Positions 27,494 through 37,067 of a DNA stretch of 64,000 nt are shown here, in pieces. The notes beneath the pieces are model-generated. The model saw only the letters and a program-made list of their open reading frames with translations, was not told where the DNA came from and did not search any database. The position numbers were made by a program, and so were the translations under genes. The stretch is from Burkholderia pyrrocinia (GTDB lineage Bacteria; Pseudomonadota; Gammaproteobacteria; Burkholderiales; Burkholderiaceae): positions 1 through 64,000 of the forward strand of contig NZ_CP024904.1 of the NCBI RefSeq assembly GCF_003330765.1, written 5' to 3'. How positions within the stretch are numbered: position 1 is the first letter of the stretch; the number at the start of each line of letters is the position of its first letter.

Positions 27494-27510
27494 CAGGCGC
27501 CTGGCGCCTG
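27494..27510 (-). terminator. hairpin just after the DedA-rhodanese stop codon
   Basis: Arms CAGGCGC and GCGCCTG around CTG, 15 bases after the stop at 27525. With the second hairpin it may end this leftward transcript. Confidence 0.4.
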
Positions 27511-27524
27511 GTGCGCCCCTGCAA

Positions 27525-28529
27525 TCAATACGTGAAAACTTTCCGCTCTGTTCCGCCGATTGCCGCGTCGTTCATCGCGATCATCGGCTCGACGTCGAAG
27601 CCCGCAACGCGCCATGCATCGATCCCGCCGGTGAGCGGCAACGCCAGCTTGACGCCGGACAGTCGCAACCGCCTGGCCACCGACACCGCAGACACTTCGT
27701 GCGGGCACGAACAATAGATGACGAGCGTCCGGTTCGTTCCATAGCGTTCCATGATCTGCCGGGGCTTTCGCTCATCGGCAATCACCGCGCCTGGAATGAC
27801 AAACGGATCAAGCATTCTTCGCTCGGTGGAGCGGATATCGATCACAACCGGCCGCGGATTGTTCGCGAGCAATGCATGCAATTCGCCCGCGCTGATCCGC
27901 GCCTTCTCGAGCGCGTTTGCCAACATGAGTCGGCGGCAGTAGCAATACAGGACATACAGCACCGGTGCGATGCCGACCACGATGAGCGCACGCCAGCCAA
28001 GATGGGCGACCAGTGCGAAAATCATGTCGATCTGCGAAGCGAACAGTGTGCCGATCGCCAGCCCGATCGACGCCCACAGCGCAATGCCGGCGCAATCGTG
28101 CAAGACAAAGGAGCGCAACCTGACGGCCATCGCACCGCAGAGCGGAACGGCAACGAGCGACAGGCCCGGTACGAACCTCGCCACCACGAGCACGCGGACG
28201 CCCCAGCGTCCGAAAAAGCGCTCTGTTGTCCTGACGCAAGCTTCGCGCGACTGCGACAGTTTGCAGACGGTATGAAGCGTGCGTTTGCCGTACCGTTTGC
28301 CGCCCTGAAACCAGACCAGGTCGCCGAGCAAGCCGCCAATCACGGCGGCGCCCAGTATCGTCGAGAAATGCAGCAACGTCGACGATGCAACGTGCGTGAC
28401 GAGCGCAATGCCGGCCCCTACCGTGATCAACGTCGGTATGGCAGGCAGAGGCAGGCCCAGCGAAGACCCGAGCACATTCAGGAATACGACCAACGTGCCG
28501 TACCGCGCGATCATTTCATGCGACATCAT
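27525..28529 (-). CDS. DedA-family membrane protein fused to a rhodanese domain
   Basis: A 334-residue protein. Residues 1-210 form a DedA/SNARE-assoc membrane region: LPLPAIPTLITVGAGIAL, WFQGGKRYGKR, and VVARFVPGLSLVAVPLCGAMA. A rhodanese-like domain follows (about 215-325) with VIDIRS and the active-site loop VIYCSCPHEVSAV, where the first cysteine is in the catalytic place. DedA proteins are thought to move lipid carriers or phospholipids. The fusion suggests redox or sulfur-linked control. Start 28529 is an ATG six bases after AAGGAG. It is transcribed alone. Confidence 0.9.
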   Translation of the reverse strand: MMSHEMIARYGTLVVFLNVLGSSLGLPLPAIPTLITVGAGIALVTHVASSTLLHFSTILGAAVIGGLLGDLVWFQGGKRYGKRTLHTVCKLSQSREACVRTTERFFGRWGVRVLVVARFVPGLSLVAVPLCGAMAVRLRSFVLHDCAGIALWASIGLAIGTLFASQIDMIFALVAHLGWRALIVVGIAPVLYVLYCYCRRLMLANALEKARISAGELHALLANNPRPVVIDIRSTERRMLDPFVIPGAVIADERKPRQIMERYGTNRTLVIYCSCPHEVSAVSVARRLRLSGVKLALPLTGGIDAWRVAGFDVEPMIAMNDAAIGGTERKVFTY

Positions 28530-28704
28530 GATGCTCTCCTTGAGGCTTGCGCATACCCGATCTCGACGATCGTTCATCGCTCCGCCGGAACCGGCCTGCC
28601 CGACGCCGGCTCCGCACCTGCCGTCACGGCGACGGTTCGGCGCTGCATGGCGTCATCGCTTGACCAGCCGAAATGAAACGACCCCGGGGAAGGCTCGATC
28701 CCCG

Positions 28705-29976
28705 CTACCTGGCGACAGACGGTTCTTCTTCCGGCGAGTGCGTTGATGCCGGCAACGCGTCCTTGCCCGAGCCGCCGATTTCGTTGACGTCCTGCCGATA
28801 GCGGTGCACGTCCCGCGTGACGAAGCCGGTTTCCCGGCTCGGAATCTCGAACCACTCCGGGTGTCCGAACGAACGCCGGATATCATCGAGGCCGCTCGCC
28901 CAATGCTCGCGCATCGTATCCTTGCTGAATTCATAGTCCTTGTAGTGCCCTTCGAACGTCTTGTTCTTGTAGATCAGGTGCACGACGTTCACCGCGCTGC
29001 CATCCGCGGTTTTCTGCGCCTCCCGCAACAACGGGTGCGCGAGCCGCAGGTGTTCGGGAATATGCTCGAGCAGCGCCTTGATCATCTGCGCGTGCTTCTG
29101 GTTCTGCGACATGAACGCGGTGATGGCGCGCGTGCGGCTTGAATACTGAATGTCCTTGGTGCGCTCGCTGACATCGAGGAAATCGCCCGGCAGCTTGCCT
29201 CGCGAGCTCCACAGGTCGATCTGGAACACGAGCGTGTCTTTGTGCTGGCTTTCCCGGATGATCTCGGTGAGCGGCGTGTTGGAGACCAGCCCGCCGTCCC
29301 AGTAAAACTCGCCATCGATCTCGACCGCCGGAAAGCCCGGCGGCAGCGCGCCGGACGCGATGAAATGTTCCGGCGCCAGACGCATTTTCGAATTGTCGAA
29401 ATAGACGAGATTGCCCGTTCGCACATTGACCGCCCCGACGGATACGCGAATGTTCCCGTCATTGATGCGATCGAAGTTTGCGTACCGCAAAAGCGTTTCA
29501 CGCAATGCCGACGTGTCGTAATAGCTGACCTGATCGGGGCGTTTCCTGCCGAGCCCCGCGAAGGGCGCATGCATGCGCGGGGAGAAGAATCCGTCCTGAC
29601 CTTCCATCAGCGTGCGCGTGGCGGCCCACGCACTCGACCACCTGCGCCCCATGTCCGCAAGACCGGGCCACGCCGACATATACATGCCGACGTGCGAGAG
29701 CGGATCGGTCGACTGACCGATGGTGTTCCAGAAGCCGCGCAGCGCTTCCGTTCGATCCGCGGGCGCATTGCCGGCGATGATCGCCGTATTCAGCGCACCG
29801 ATCGATACGCCGGCGATGCGCGTTGGTTCCACGCCGACTTCGGCCATGCCTTCATATACGCCGGCCTGGTAGGAGCCGAGCGCGCCGCCGCCCTGCAGCA
29901 CGAGCCCGATTTCGTCATAGGCGGGGAGCTTGATGCGATGGGGCTGCGTCAGCTTGTTACGCTGGCTTGAATTCAT
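28705..29976 (-). CDS. patatin-like phospholipase family protein
   Basis: A 423-residue patatin-domain protein. The oxyanion motif is LVLQGGGALGSYQAGVYEG, the nucleophile elbow is GVSIGALN (G-x-S-x-G), and the catalytic aspartate is in YWDGGLVSNTPL. The domain of about 250 residues is followed by a DUF3734-like C-terminal part. Patatins are Ser-Asp lipases or phospholipases. Here it is the third gene after acetoacetate decarboxylase and 3-hydroxybutyrate dehydrogenase, 10 bases after the latter. This arrangement suggests a PHB depolymerase-like or lipid-supply role. GGAG precedes the start. Confidence 0.88.
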   Translation of the reverse strand: MNSSQRNKLTQPHRIKLPAYDEIGLVLQGGGALGSYQAGVYEGMAEVGVEPTRIAGVSIGALNTAIIAGNAPADRTEALRGFWNTIGQSTDPLSHVGMYMSAWPGLADMGRRWSSAWAATRTLMEGQDGFFSPRMHAPFAGLGRKRPDQVSYYDTSALRETLLRYANFDRINDGNIRVSVGAVNVRTGNLVYFDNSKMRLAPEHFIASGALPPGFPAVEIDGEFYWDGGLVSNTPLTEIIRESQHKDTLVFQIDLWSSRGKLPGDFLDVSERTKDIQYSSRTRAITAFMSQNQKHAQMIKALLEHIPEHLRLAHPLLREAQKTADGSAVNVVHLIYKNKTFEGHYKDYEFSKDTMREHWASGLDDIRRSFGHPEWFEIPSRETGFVTRDVHRYRQDVNEIGGSGKDALPASTHSPEEEPSVAR

Positions 29977-29986
29977 CGTGTTCTCC

Positions 29987-30769
29987 TTACTGCATGAACC
30001 AGCCGTGGCTGACGACAATCGATTGTCCGGTGAGCGCGTTCGACTCGAAGCCGGCCAGAAAGGCAACCGTGTTCGCGACATCGGCCAGCGACGTGAATTC
30101 GCCGTCGACCGTCTCCCTCAACATCACGTCCTTGACGACCTGCTGTTCGGAGATTCCCAGCACTTTCGCCTGCTCGGGGATTTGCTTGTCGACCAGCGGG
30201 GTTCTGACGAAACCCGGACACACGACATTGGCACGCACGCCACGCGGTCCGCCTTCTTTCGCGACCACGCGCGCGAGACCGAGCAACCCGTGTTTCGCGG
30301 TCACATAGGCGGACTTGAGCGGCGAGGCCTCGTGCGAATGCACCGAGCCCATGTAGATCACAGTGCCACCCTTGTTCGACGCGTACATATGCCTGATGGC
30401 GGCCCGGGTCGTCAGGAACGCACCATCGAGGTGAATGGCCAGCATCTTCTTCCAGTCGGAAAATGCGTAGTCCTCGACCCGGTTGACGATCTGGATGCCT
30501 GCGTTCGACACGAGCACGTCGATGCCGCCCAGCCGGTTCACCGTTTCGGTCATGCCCGCATCGACGGCTTCCTCGCTGGTGACGTCCATCGCGATTGCCA
30601 ACGCCTTCCCGCCGTTGGCGACGATGTCGTCGGCAACCTTTCGGGCGGCCTCGAGATTCAGATCCGCGATCACGACCGTCGCGCCGTCTGCCGCGAGCTT
30701 GCGCGCGCACACTTCGCCGATACCGCTTGCTGCGCCCGTCACGAGCGCGACCTTGTCATTCAATGCCAT
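29987..30769 (-). CDS. bdhA: 3-hydroxybutyrate dehydrogenase
   Basis: A 260-residue SDR: cofactor motif [18 protein letters not shown] at [14 protein letters not shown], and catalytic [20 protein letters not shown] with the Tyr-x-x-x-Lys. The sequence pattern and the neighbour acetoacetate decarboxylase support D-3-hydroxybutyrate dehydrogenase, which converts 3-hydroxybutyrate and acetoacetate with NAD+. It lies 15 bases after the decarboxylase gene. The protein is cytosolic. Confidence 0.88.
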   Translation of the reverse strand: MALNDKVALVTGAASGIGEVCARKLAADGATVVIADLNLEAARKVADDIVANGGKALAIAMDVTSEEAVDAGMTETVNRLGGIDVLVSNAGIQIVNRVEDYAFSDWKKMLAIHLDGAFLTTRAAIRHMYASNKGGTVIYMGSVHSHEASPLKSAYVTAKHGLLGLARVVAKEGGPRGVRANVVCPGFVRTPLVDKQIPEQAKVLGISEQQVVKDVMLRETVDGEFTSLADVANTVAFLAGFESNALTGQSIVVSHGWFMQ

Positions 30770-30784
30770 ACATCCTCCGGGAGC

Positions 30785-31564
30785 TTATTGGTTGACCGCG
30801 AGTTTCAACGACTCGGCAGGGGCGAGATAGTCATAAGCCACTTCGCCGATATCGAGCGTCAGATTTGCAATGACGTGACGTGCGCCGATCACCTTGCGAA
30901 CCGGCAGATCGGCAACCGATGCGAGTGCATGCGGATGCAGTTCGAGCGCGGCGGGCCCCTCCCATGCGCCGATCACGTCGACATCGCGCAGGAAGAAGCG
31001 CACCAGTTCGCAGATGCGAGCCGAGCCATCGACGTGCGGAATGACCTTGAGCAGATAGTTGGGCGTGTCGGCGAGCTTGCGACGCTCGGCTGCCAGGTCG
31101 AGCGCGCGGTATTTGTAGCCCATCGTTCCGGTGGCGATGCGCTGCGTTCCGTAGTCGAGCGTGCCGAGCAGCGTGTCCTTGCCATCGACACAGAGCTTCG
31201 GTGAGGCCAGCTTCTTCGGAAATCCCCAGATTTCGCGTCCGGCTGCGATCGGACCTTCATCGTCGAGGTACATCGCGTGCGTGAAATTGGCTCGGTTGCC
31301 GTTCTCATCCAGAACGGAGATCACCTGGCCGCTTTCCGTGTAGTCGCCGAATCCTGACGAATCGGGCATGCGAATGAACTCGTAATGGACGACGGCATGG
31401 TCGACCGTCAGCGGTTCCGGAACGACGGCCCGGAGGGCGTCCATGTCCGTCTCGTACGAGATGATGAAGTACTCCCGATTGATGAAGCGGAAGGGCGGAC
31501 GCGGATACGCCGGATTGTGCACGGGCATCGCAAAGGCGTTGTTGCGGATATCTTCTTCTGTCAC
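30785..31564 (-). CDS. adc: acetoacetate decarboxylase
   Basis: A 259-residue Adc-family protein. The Schiff-base lysine sits in [10 protein letters not shown], with the adjacent lysine pair at residues 117-118 as in the clostridial enzyme. [20 protein letters not shown] is also typical. It converts acetoacetate to acetone and CO2. The first gene of the adc-bdhA-patatin operon, it starts with GTG after GAGGAAC. The set points to ketone-body or polyhydroxybutyrate metabolism. Confidence 0.92.
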   Translation of the reverse strand: MTEEDIRNNAFAMPVHNPAYPRPPFRFINREYFIISYETDMDALRAVVPEPLTVDHAVVHYEFIRMPDSSGFGDYTESGQVISVLDENGNRANFTHAMYLDDEGPIAAGREIWGFPKKLASPKLCVDGKDTLLGTLDYGTQRIATGTMGYKYRALDLAAERRKLADTPNYLLKVIPHVDGSARICELVRFFLRDVDVIGAWEGPAALELHPHALASVADLPVRKVIGARHVIANLTLDIGEVAYDYLAPAESLKLAVNQ

Positions 31565-31878
31565 GGATCGTTCCTCGGTTGGTGAGGTGCTGCGTCACAC
31601 CCATCGCAACAGCCTGTGCTGCCGCGGCCAATGACGTGCGAAGACGCCACGCGGCGCAGACTTGCCGCGCGCGTTCGCACGTTTCTCTTGCGGTGCCGTG
31701 TTTGTTTCCCGGATTGCTTCAGGCAGCATGTACGGCTACCGTCAGCGCAAGCGTAGGCGATGTGGTGTTGCGGCAGTAGCCTCGCAAAGGACCTCACCAT
31801 GTTGTCTCGGCGACAACAATCGACGACAGGAGGCGTGCGAGGCAATGGTCCGATACCAGCGAGAAGGCACCGGACGCC
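31565..31878. other. intergenic stretch between adc and bestrophin genes
   Basis: Upstream of the leftward adc operon and downstream of the leftward bestrophin gene. No gene was seen, nor a sigma-54 site (GG-N10-GC) near the adc start. Confidence 0.5.
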
Positions 31879-32883
31879 CTATAGCGCAATGATCGTGTGG
31901 CTCGACGGATCGCCGGCATGTTCTCCGAGCATCGCTTTCAGATCGCGCTCGATCGTGCCGCACAGCGTTGAAATGGGAACATCGTTTGCGCCGCCTTCAA
32001 ACGGATTCTCCGTGCTTTCGCCAACCTGATCGAGCGATGTGTACATCCACGATACCGCGACACTGCATGGCACCACCAGCCAGACCATGTTGCCGTGCAT
32101 GAAGCCGCTCACGCTATCGTTCAGCCGGTTGAATTCGTTCAGAAGACCGAACGGAAGCGACAGGCAAAAGAATCGTACGAACAGGGAGCTGACGGTCGCG
32201 TACTGACGCGGATAGGGGAAGTTCTTGAAACGTTCCGATCTTGACTGGAGATCAATGAAGTCTCCGATCATTTTTTGAAGCTCCATATAGAAATTAGAAT
32301 TCAGGTGGCCGGCCATGTGAAGCATCTTCAGCGACGTGCCTTGCAGGCTCAACAGGAATGTAGCGATGGAATTGGAAGAAGAAAGTGCCTGCGCTGCTTC
32401 AGACGGAGACAGGTATTTTGGCAACAATTCCTTGATGTCTTTTTCCCACTCCGGAACGCGATAGAACCGCCGATACTCGGCATTGAAACGTTTGTGCGTG
32501 CTTTCCCAGATCCGGGGACGACGCAGCTCGTATCGCAGTGCGGTCAGCCAGGCAAGGTGCCGATAGACCAGTGTTCGGGAAATCTCGTCGTCCGTGACAA
32601 AATCGCGCGTGATTTGGCCCCAGCGGCGGCTTTTGCCGAGGATTTCAGTCCAGATGTCCAGCGCGTCCATTGCCCGGTTGTATGTTTGAACGTTCTTGAA
32701 GCCGACGATAAACGACGTCGCGGTTCCGAGGAGCGCCACGATCGTCAGGGGTATCGACAGCCATGTGATGGAACAGAATTTATACAGAATAACCGGTACG
32801 GAACCGAAAATAAGAAGCTCGTAAATCTTCCAGCGAGTCCAGATCAGGAATTCCGATAATTTGTACGATTTCCCGAGGTGCAT
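31879..32883 (-). CDS. bestrophin-family membrane protein (UPF0187)
   Basis: A 334-residue protein with four predicted membrane segments. The family pattern includes GFKNVQTYNRAMDALDIWTEIL, PFPYPRQY-like FPYPRQYATVSS, and the closing ENPFEGGANDVPISTLCGTIERDL. Bacterial bestrophins conduct ions, for example sodium in KpBest. Its base composition is visibly less GC-rich than the neighbours, so it may be acquired or carried on a different lineage. GAGGAAAACAAA precedes the start. Confidence 0.9.
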   Translation of the reverse strand: MHLGKSYKLSEFLIWTRWKIYELLIFGSVPVILYKFCSITWLSIPLTIVALLGTATSFIVGFKNVQTYNRAMDALDIWTEILGKSRRWGQITRDFVTDDEISRTLVYRHLAWLTALRYELRRPRIWESTHKRFNAEYRRFYRVPEWEKDIKELLPKYLSPSEAAQALSSSNSIATFLLSLQGTSLKMLHMAGHLNSNFYMELQKMIGDFIDLQSRSERFKNFPYPRQYATVSSLFVRFFCLSLPFGLLNEFNRLNDSVSGFMHGNMVWLVVPCSVAVSWMYTSLDQVGESTENPFEGGANDVPISTLCGTIERDLKAMLGEHAGDPSSHTIIAL

Positions 32884-33225
32884 TTTGTTTTCCTCATTGA
32901 TGGTTCAGGTGGGTGACGAGGATGGTGTTTTATTAACGCGCGAAACCAGTGCTGCCTTGTTGCTGAATTGACAATAGCCGGACGGCTCCTGTTTCGGAGG
33001 TTGCTCACCTGGCGTGGGTGACGTACGGCCGAAGATCTTCCGTCACGCATCATGCCTGCGATCGATTCGGGCGGCATGTGATCGATTGGTGCCAAAGAGA
33101 CAACATCGTGAGCACGATTGCGGCTCTACTGCGCAATGCCGTGTCGACCTAGGATGGCTTCGTGCGGCGGATTGCCGCTAACGGCATCCGTCGACATCGC
33201 AATTTTCCAACCGAGGACAACAACC
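32884..33225. other. divergent stretch between bestrophin and NDH-2-like genes
   Basis: It carries the promoters of both divergent genes. No gene was seen; frames are short. Confidence 0.5.
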
Positions 33226-34434
33226 ATGTCGCAGAAAATCTTGATCGTGGGTGCCGGCTTCGCCGGCGTGTGGGGCGCACTGGGCGCAGCTCGCGTGCTG
33301 GATGGTGCGGGTGTGACGAGCAGTGACGTTGAAATCACGTTGATCTCCCCGAAACCGGAATTGCAGATTCGGCCGCGGCTGTACGAAAGCGAGCCGCAGC
33401 AGATGGCTGCACCGCTGCTGCCGCTGCTCGATGCCGTTGGCGTGAAATTTCTCGAGGGTAGCGTCGAAGCGATTTCCGTTCACGAGAAGACGGTCAGTGT
33501 CGCTGGCGCCAACGGCCAAAAGCATTTGCTCGCGTATGACCGCTTGTTGTTGACCAGTGGCAGCAAGTTGAGCAGGCCGCCGGTGCCCGGTCTGGCGGAG
33601 CACGCGTTTTCGGTCGATCGTATCGAGGACGCGGTCGCGCTCAATGACCACTTCGCGGCGCTGGCGAAACTGCCGGATTCGCCGGCACGCAATACGGTCG
33701 CGGTGGTCGGCTGCGGCTTTACGGGTATCGAGGTCGCGACTGAATTGCCCAAGCGATTGCGCGAGTGGTTTGGCCCGGACGCGACGAGCCGTGTCGTCGT
33801 GATCGGGGCGCAGGACGAAATCGGTCCCGATCTTGGCCCCAATCCTCGGCCGTATGTCGCTGAAGCCTTCGACTCGCTGGGCGTCGAGGCGGTACTCGGA
33901 TCGCGTGTCGTGTCGGTCGGGGCGGATGGCGTTCGTACCGCGTCGGGCACGCATATCGAAGCGATGACCGTGATCTGGGCGGGCGGAATGCGCGCCAGCC
34001 CGCTGACGGCACATGTCTCGTCGCGTCTCGACCCGCTCGGACGTGTCGAGGTCGCACCTGATCTTCGCGTGGCAGAAGCGCCCCATGTGTTCGTGGCGGG
34101 AGATGTGGCGCGCGCGCGGTGCGACGATGACGGGCACGATGCATTGATGTCGTGCCAGCACGCTATCGTGATGGGGCAATTCGGCGGACACAACGTCGCC
34201 GCAGACCTGATCGGCGTGCCGACACTGGAATACCGGCAGCCGTTCTATGCGACATGCGTCGACCTCGGCGAATGGGGCGCTGTGTACTCGGAAGGCTGGG
34301 ATCGGCAGATCAAGCTGACCCATGCGGAAGGCAAGGCGCGCAAGCAGATGATCAACACGCAGTGGATCTACCCGCCGGCACCGAATCGTACCGACGCGTT
34401 GGCAGCGGGTAATCCGCAGGCATCCTCCGACTGA
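33226..34434 (+). CDS. FAD-dependent pyridine nucleotide oxidoreductase (NDH-2-like)
   Basis: A 402-residue flavoprotein. The N-terminal FAD motif is ILIVGAGFAGVWGALGAA, the NADH motif VAVVGCGFTGIEVATELP (about 150-170), and the C-terminal FAD motif FVAGDVARA. It is shorter than NDH-2 and matches the small NADH dehydrogenase-like/Ndh family. It likely oxidises NAD(P)H and reduces a quinone or another carrier. Start 33226 has GAGGAC before it. It is convergent with ohr copy 2. Confidence 0.88.
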   Translation: MSQKILIVGAGFAGVWGALGAARVLDGAGVTSSDVEITLISPKPELQIRPRLYESEPQQMAAPLLPLLDAVGVKFLEGSVEAISVHEKTVSVAGANGQKHLLAYDRLLLTSGSKLSRPPVPGLAEHAFSVDRIEDAVALNDHFAALAKLPDSPARNTVAVVGCGFTGIEVATELPKRLREWFGPDATSRVVVIGAQDEIGPDLGPNPRPYVAEAFDSLGVEAVLGSRVVSVGADGVRTASGTHIEAMTVIWAGGMRASPLTAHVSSRLDPLGRVEVAPDLRVAEAPHVFVAGDVARARCDDDGHDALMSCQHAIVMGQFGGHNVAADLIGVPTLEYRQPFYATCVDLGEWGAVYSEGWDRQIKLTHAEGKARKQMINTQWIYPPAPNRTDALAAGNPQASSD

Positions 34435-34443
34435 CCTGTCGGC

Positions 34444-34476
34444 GCCCCACGCGTATCGCGAAGTGCGCCGTGGGGC
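34444..34476. terminator. bidirectional hairpin between the NDH-2-like gene and ohr copy 2
   Basis: Arms GCCCCACG and CGTGGGGC with a 17-base loop, between convergent genes. Confidence 0.4.
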
Positions 34477-34546
34477 AGTCACGCACGGCGGCGGCAATGA
34501 ACGTTTTCAACGGACAACGCGCTGCCGCCGCGCGACAGACATCGAG

Positions 34547-35047
34547 TCAGTCGACGACGGTCACGATATTGATGGTGCCTTGTCTGGCCATCTTTGCATA
34601 CGGGCACAGGCGCTCTGCAGTTCGAACCATTTCTTCCGCGATGTCTCGATCGACGCCAGGTATCCGGACCCGGACATCGATGAGCAATGCATAGCCGCCG
34701 TCCATGGGATCGCGCCCGAACGAAACCTGCACCTCCACGACCGTGTCGGTGATCTCCATGTCGGCGCGTTTCTCGAGCAGGTTCAGCGCACCGTGGAAGC
34801 ACGCGGCGAAGCCCGCCGCGAACAGCTGCTCCGGATTGGTCCCGTTGCCGGGCCCGCCGAACTCGGTGGGCAGGCGCAGATCGACGGCGAGATTGCCGTC
34901 ATCCGAGCGGGCCACGCCGGATGCGCGGCCGTGTCCTGTCTCACCGCCGGACACGGTGACGGTCGTCGTATAAAGCGCTTGAAAATCCCGGCCCCGATAC
35001 CTGTCGAGGAGGGAGAGCGGAGGGGCTTGCAGCTTCTTGTCATCCAT
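34547..35047 (-). CDS. Ohr-like organic hydroperoxide resistance protein (OsmC family), copy 2
   Basis: A 166-residue protein, the same length as copy 1 and identical at most positions. Both redox cysteines are present (FAACFHGALNLL and ERLCPYAKMARQG). The genes are 14 kb apart with unrelated neighbours. Function as for copy 1. No OhrR gene is adjacent. Confidence 0.9.
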   Translation of the reverse strand: MDDKKLQAPPLSLLDRYRGRDFQALYTTTVTVSGGETGHGRASGVARSDDGNLAVDLRLPTEFGGPGNGTNPEQLFAAGFAACFHGALNLLEKRADMEITDTVVEVQVSFGRDPMDGGYALLIDVRVRIPGVDRDIAEEMVRTAERLCPYAKMARQGTINIVTVVD

Positions 35048-35353
35048 GATGCATGCTCGAGTTCAGCGGCGCGCTCCGACCCTCAGTCATGCATTCGTCG
35101 AAGCGTCTTGCGAAGGGGGCTGCACTGCCCGGGCAGATAGCGTCTTCAGGAAATGCCGTGAAGCGCACTATCGTGTGAGGAATACGGCAATCTTCCGGTG
35201 CAGCCGGATTCCCGGTTCGTCTACGGGAGAAAGACGCTTCCATGCTAGAGGAGCACAAATGGTGACGGTATAGCCGCCAAGGGCGATTGTCTGTTTCCCG
35301 TTGGACACCAATCCGAACTCGGCGCGATGGGCGCCGCCACGAGCTTTCGCGTA
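35048..35353. other. gap upstream of ohr copy 2
   Basis: It holds the ohr copy 2 promoter and the downstream side of the MocR gene. No gene was seen. Confidence 0.5.
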
Positions 35354-36874
35354 TCAACTGCCCAGGCAGGCGCGCAGCGTTTGTGCGTGACGCTGCGCTT
35401 CGCCCGCGTCGGCGATGTTCGCGAACCCGATGATGAGGCCGCGCGGCGTTTGCTGCGTGTGGCTGTTCGTATACCAGATCGAGAGCGGCAAGACTGCGAG
35501 TCCCGCGTCGCGGGCACGCGCGGCAACGGCGACGTCGTCGACCGGCCCGTCGGGCCCGTCTGCGAACCGCACCGCGAACTGGATGCCGCCGGCCGGCAAT
35601 TCGACGATCAGGCGCTCGCCGAACGCCTGCCGCAATGCGTGCACGATCAGCGTGCGCCGTTCGCCGTACAGCGTACGCATCCGTTTCAGATGCCTGGCAA
35701 AGTGCCCCTGTTCGATGAAATCCGCCAGGGCCGCCTGCAAGAGCGTCGGCGAGCCGGCATTCATGCTGCATGCCACGCGCTCGACGCGCTCTACCGCGCG
35801 CTCCGGCACAACGGTGTACGCAAGCCGCAAACCGGGGTACATCGCCTTGCTGAAGGTGCTGCAATAGATCACGTGATCGCGGCGGTCGAGACTCTTCAGC
35901 GCCTGCAGCGGGCGGCCGAGATAGCGAAACTCGCTGTCGTAGTCGTCCTCGACGATCCAGCCCGACACCTTTTCGGCCCAATCCAGCAGGGCGATGCGTC
36001 GGGCAAGCGACAGCGTGTGCCCGAGCGGGCTCTGATGCGACGGCGTCACCAGCGCGAAGCGTGCCTGCGCGTCCAGCTGCATGCCGCGCGCGACGTCGAT
36101 CCCTTCGGCGTCCACCGGCACCGGGACGAGTTGCACGCCGGTCTCGGACAGGAAGCTGCGTGCGAGCAGATAGCCGGGATCCTCGAACCAGACACGGTCG
36201 TTCGGACGCGCGAGGCTGCGCAGCACGAGTTCCAGCGTGGCGCGGTAGCCGCCGGTGATGAACACCTGTTCGGGCATGCAGGTGACGCCGCGCGACAGCG
36301 TCAGATAGGTGGCAATGTGTTCGCGCAGCGGCCGGTAACCAGCCGGATTCGGGTAGCCGAGCAGCGCGCGTTCGGCACTGCGCGTGCGCAACGACACGAG
36401 GCGGTGCCATACCTTGCGCGGAAATGCGTCGAGCGCCGGGAGCCCGGGTTGCAACGGGCGCGGCTCGCCGCTCATCGCGACGGCGATCGGCTGCGGGCGC
36501 CGCGGAGGCGGACTGTCGGGCGACATGCCCGGCGCCGGGCGCGCGTCGGCGTGTTCGGCGTGCGGTGCCGGTTCGTCGGCACGCGCGGGCGGCGACCGCG
36601 TCAGCGATATCGGCAGGGACGGCGAGACGAACGTGCCTGCCGCGCCGCGCATTTGCAGATAGCCCTCGTCGACCAGGATCGTGTAAGCCTGTTCGACGGT
36701 GCCGCGCGCCGTATTCAGTTGCGTCGCCAGGCCGCGCAGCGCGGGCACGCGATCGCCGGGGCGCAGATGACCCGCGGCGATCGCGGTTCTGAACCGCTCG
36801 CAAATCTGCAGATAGACCGGCAACTGCTGTTGCCGGTCGATTTCGATGGTCAGGGTGGGCGTTTGTGCAGACAT
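35354..36874 (-). CDS. MocR-type PLP-dependent transcriptional regulator
   Basis: A 506-residue protein: GntR-type winged helix at about 15-80 (LPVYLQICERFRTAIAAGHLRPGDRVPALRGLATQLNTARGTVEQAYTIL), a linker rich in Pro and Arg, and an aspartate aminotransferase-fold domain with the PLP lysine in STFSKAMYPGLRLAY. MocR/PdxR proteins bind PLP and regulate B6 or amino-acid genes. The start (MSAQTPTLTIEID) is chosen by homology; the frame extends to 37120 with no domain and overlaps the divergent SDR gene. It is divergent from an SDR gene about 190 bases away, its probable target. Confidence 0.9.
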   Translation of the reverse strand: MSAQTPTLTIEIDRQQQLPVYLQICERFRTAIAAGHLRPGDRVPALRGLATQLNTARGTVEQAYTILVDEGYLQMRGAAGTFVSPSLPISLTRSPPARADEPAPHAEHADARPAPGMSPDSPPPRRPQPIAVAMSGEPRPLQPGLPALDAFPRKVWHRLVSLRTRSAERALLGYPNPAGYRPLREHIATYLTLSRGVTCMPEQVFITGGYRATLELVLRSLARPNDRVWFEDPGYLLARSFLSETGVQLVPVPVDAEGIDVARGMQLDAQARFALVTPSHQSPLGHTLSLARRIALLDWAEKVSGWIVEDDYDSEFRYLGRPLQALKSLDRRDHVIYCSTFSKAMYPGLRLAYTVVPERAVERVERVACSMNAGSPTLLQAALADFIEQGHFARHLKRMRTLYGERRTLIVHALRQAFGERLIVELPAGGIQFAVRFADGPDGPVDDVAVAARARDAGLAVLPLSIWYTNSHTQQTPRGLIIGFANIADAGEAQRHAQTLRACLGS

Positions 36875-37067
36875 CACGGTCTCGTGGGTGACGGGAGCAG
36901 ACACGGCATGGACCAGTCCGATCGCCAATTCTTGGCACTTATGGATAGGACATGATTCTTCCACAATTGCGCCACGCGATGCGGCGGTTATGACGCCTTC
37001 AGCGGATACGGCCCCCGTCACGTCCTCCACGCGTTCCAATGAAATCCTTTCGTCAGGAGATTTTGCG

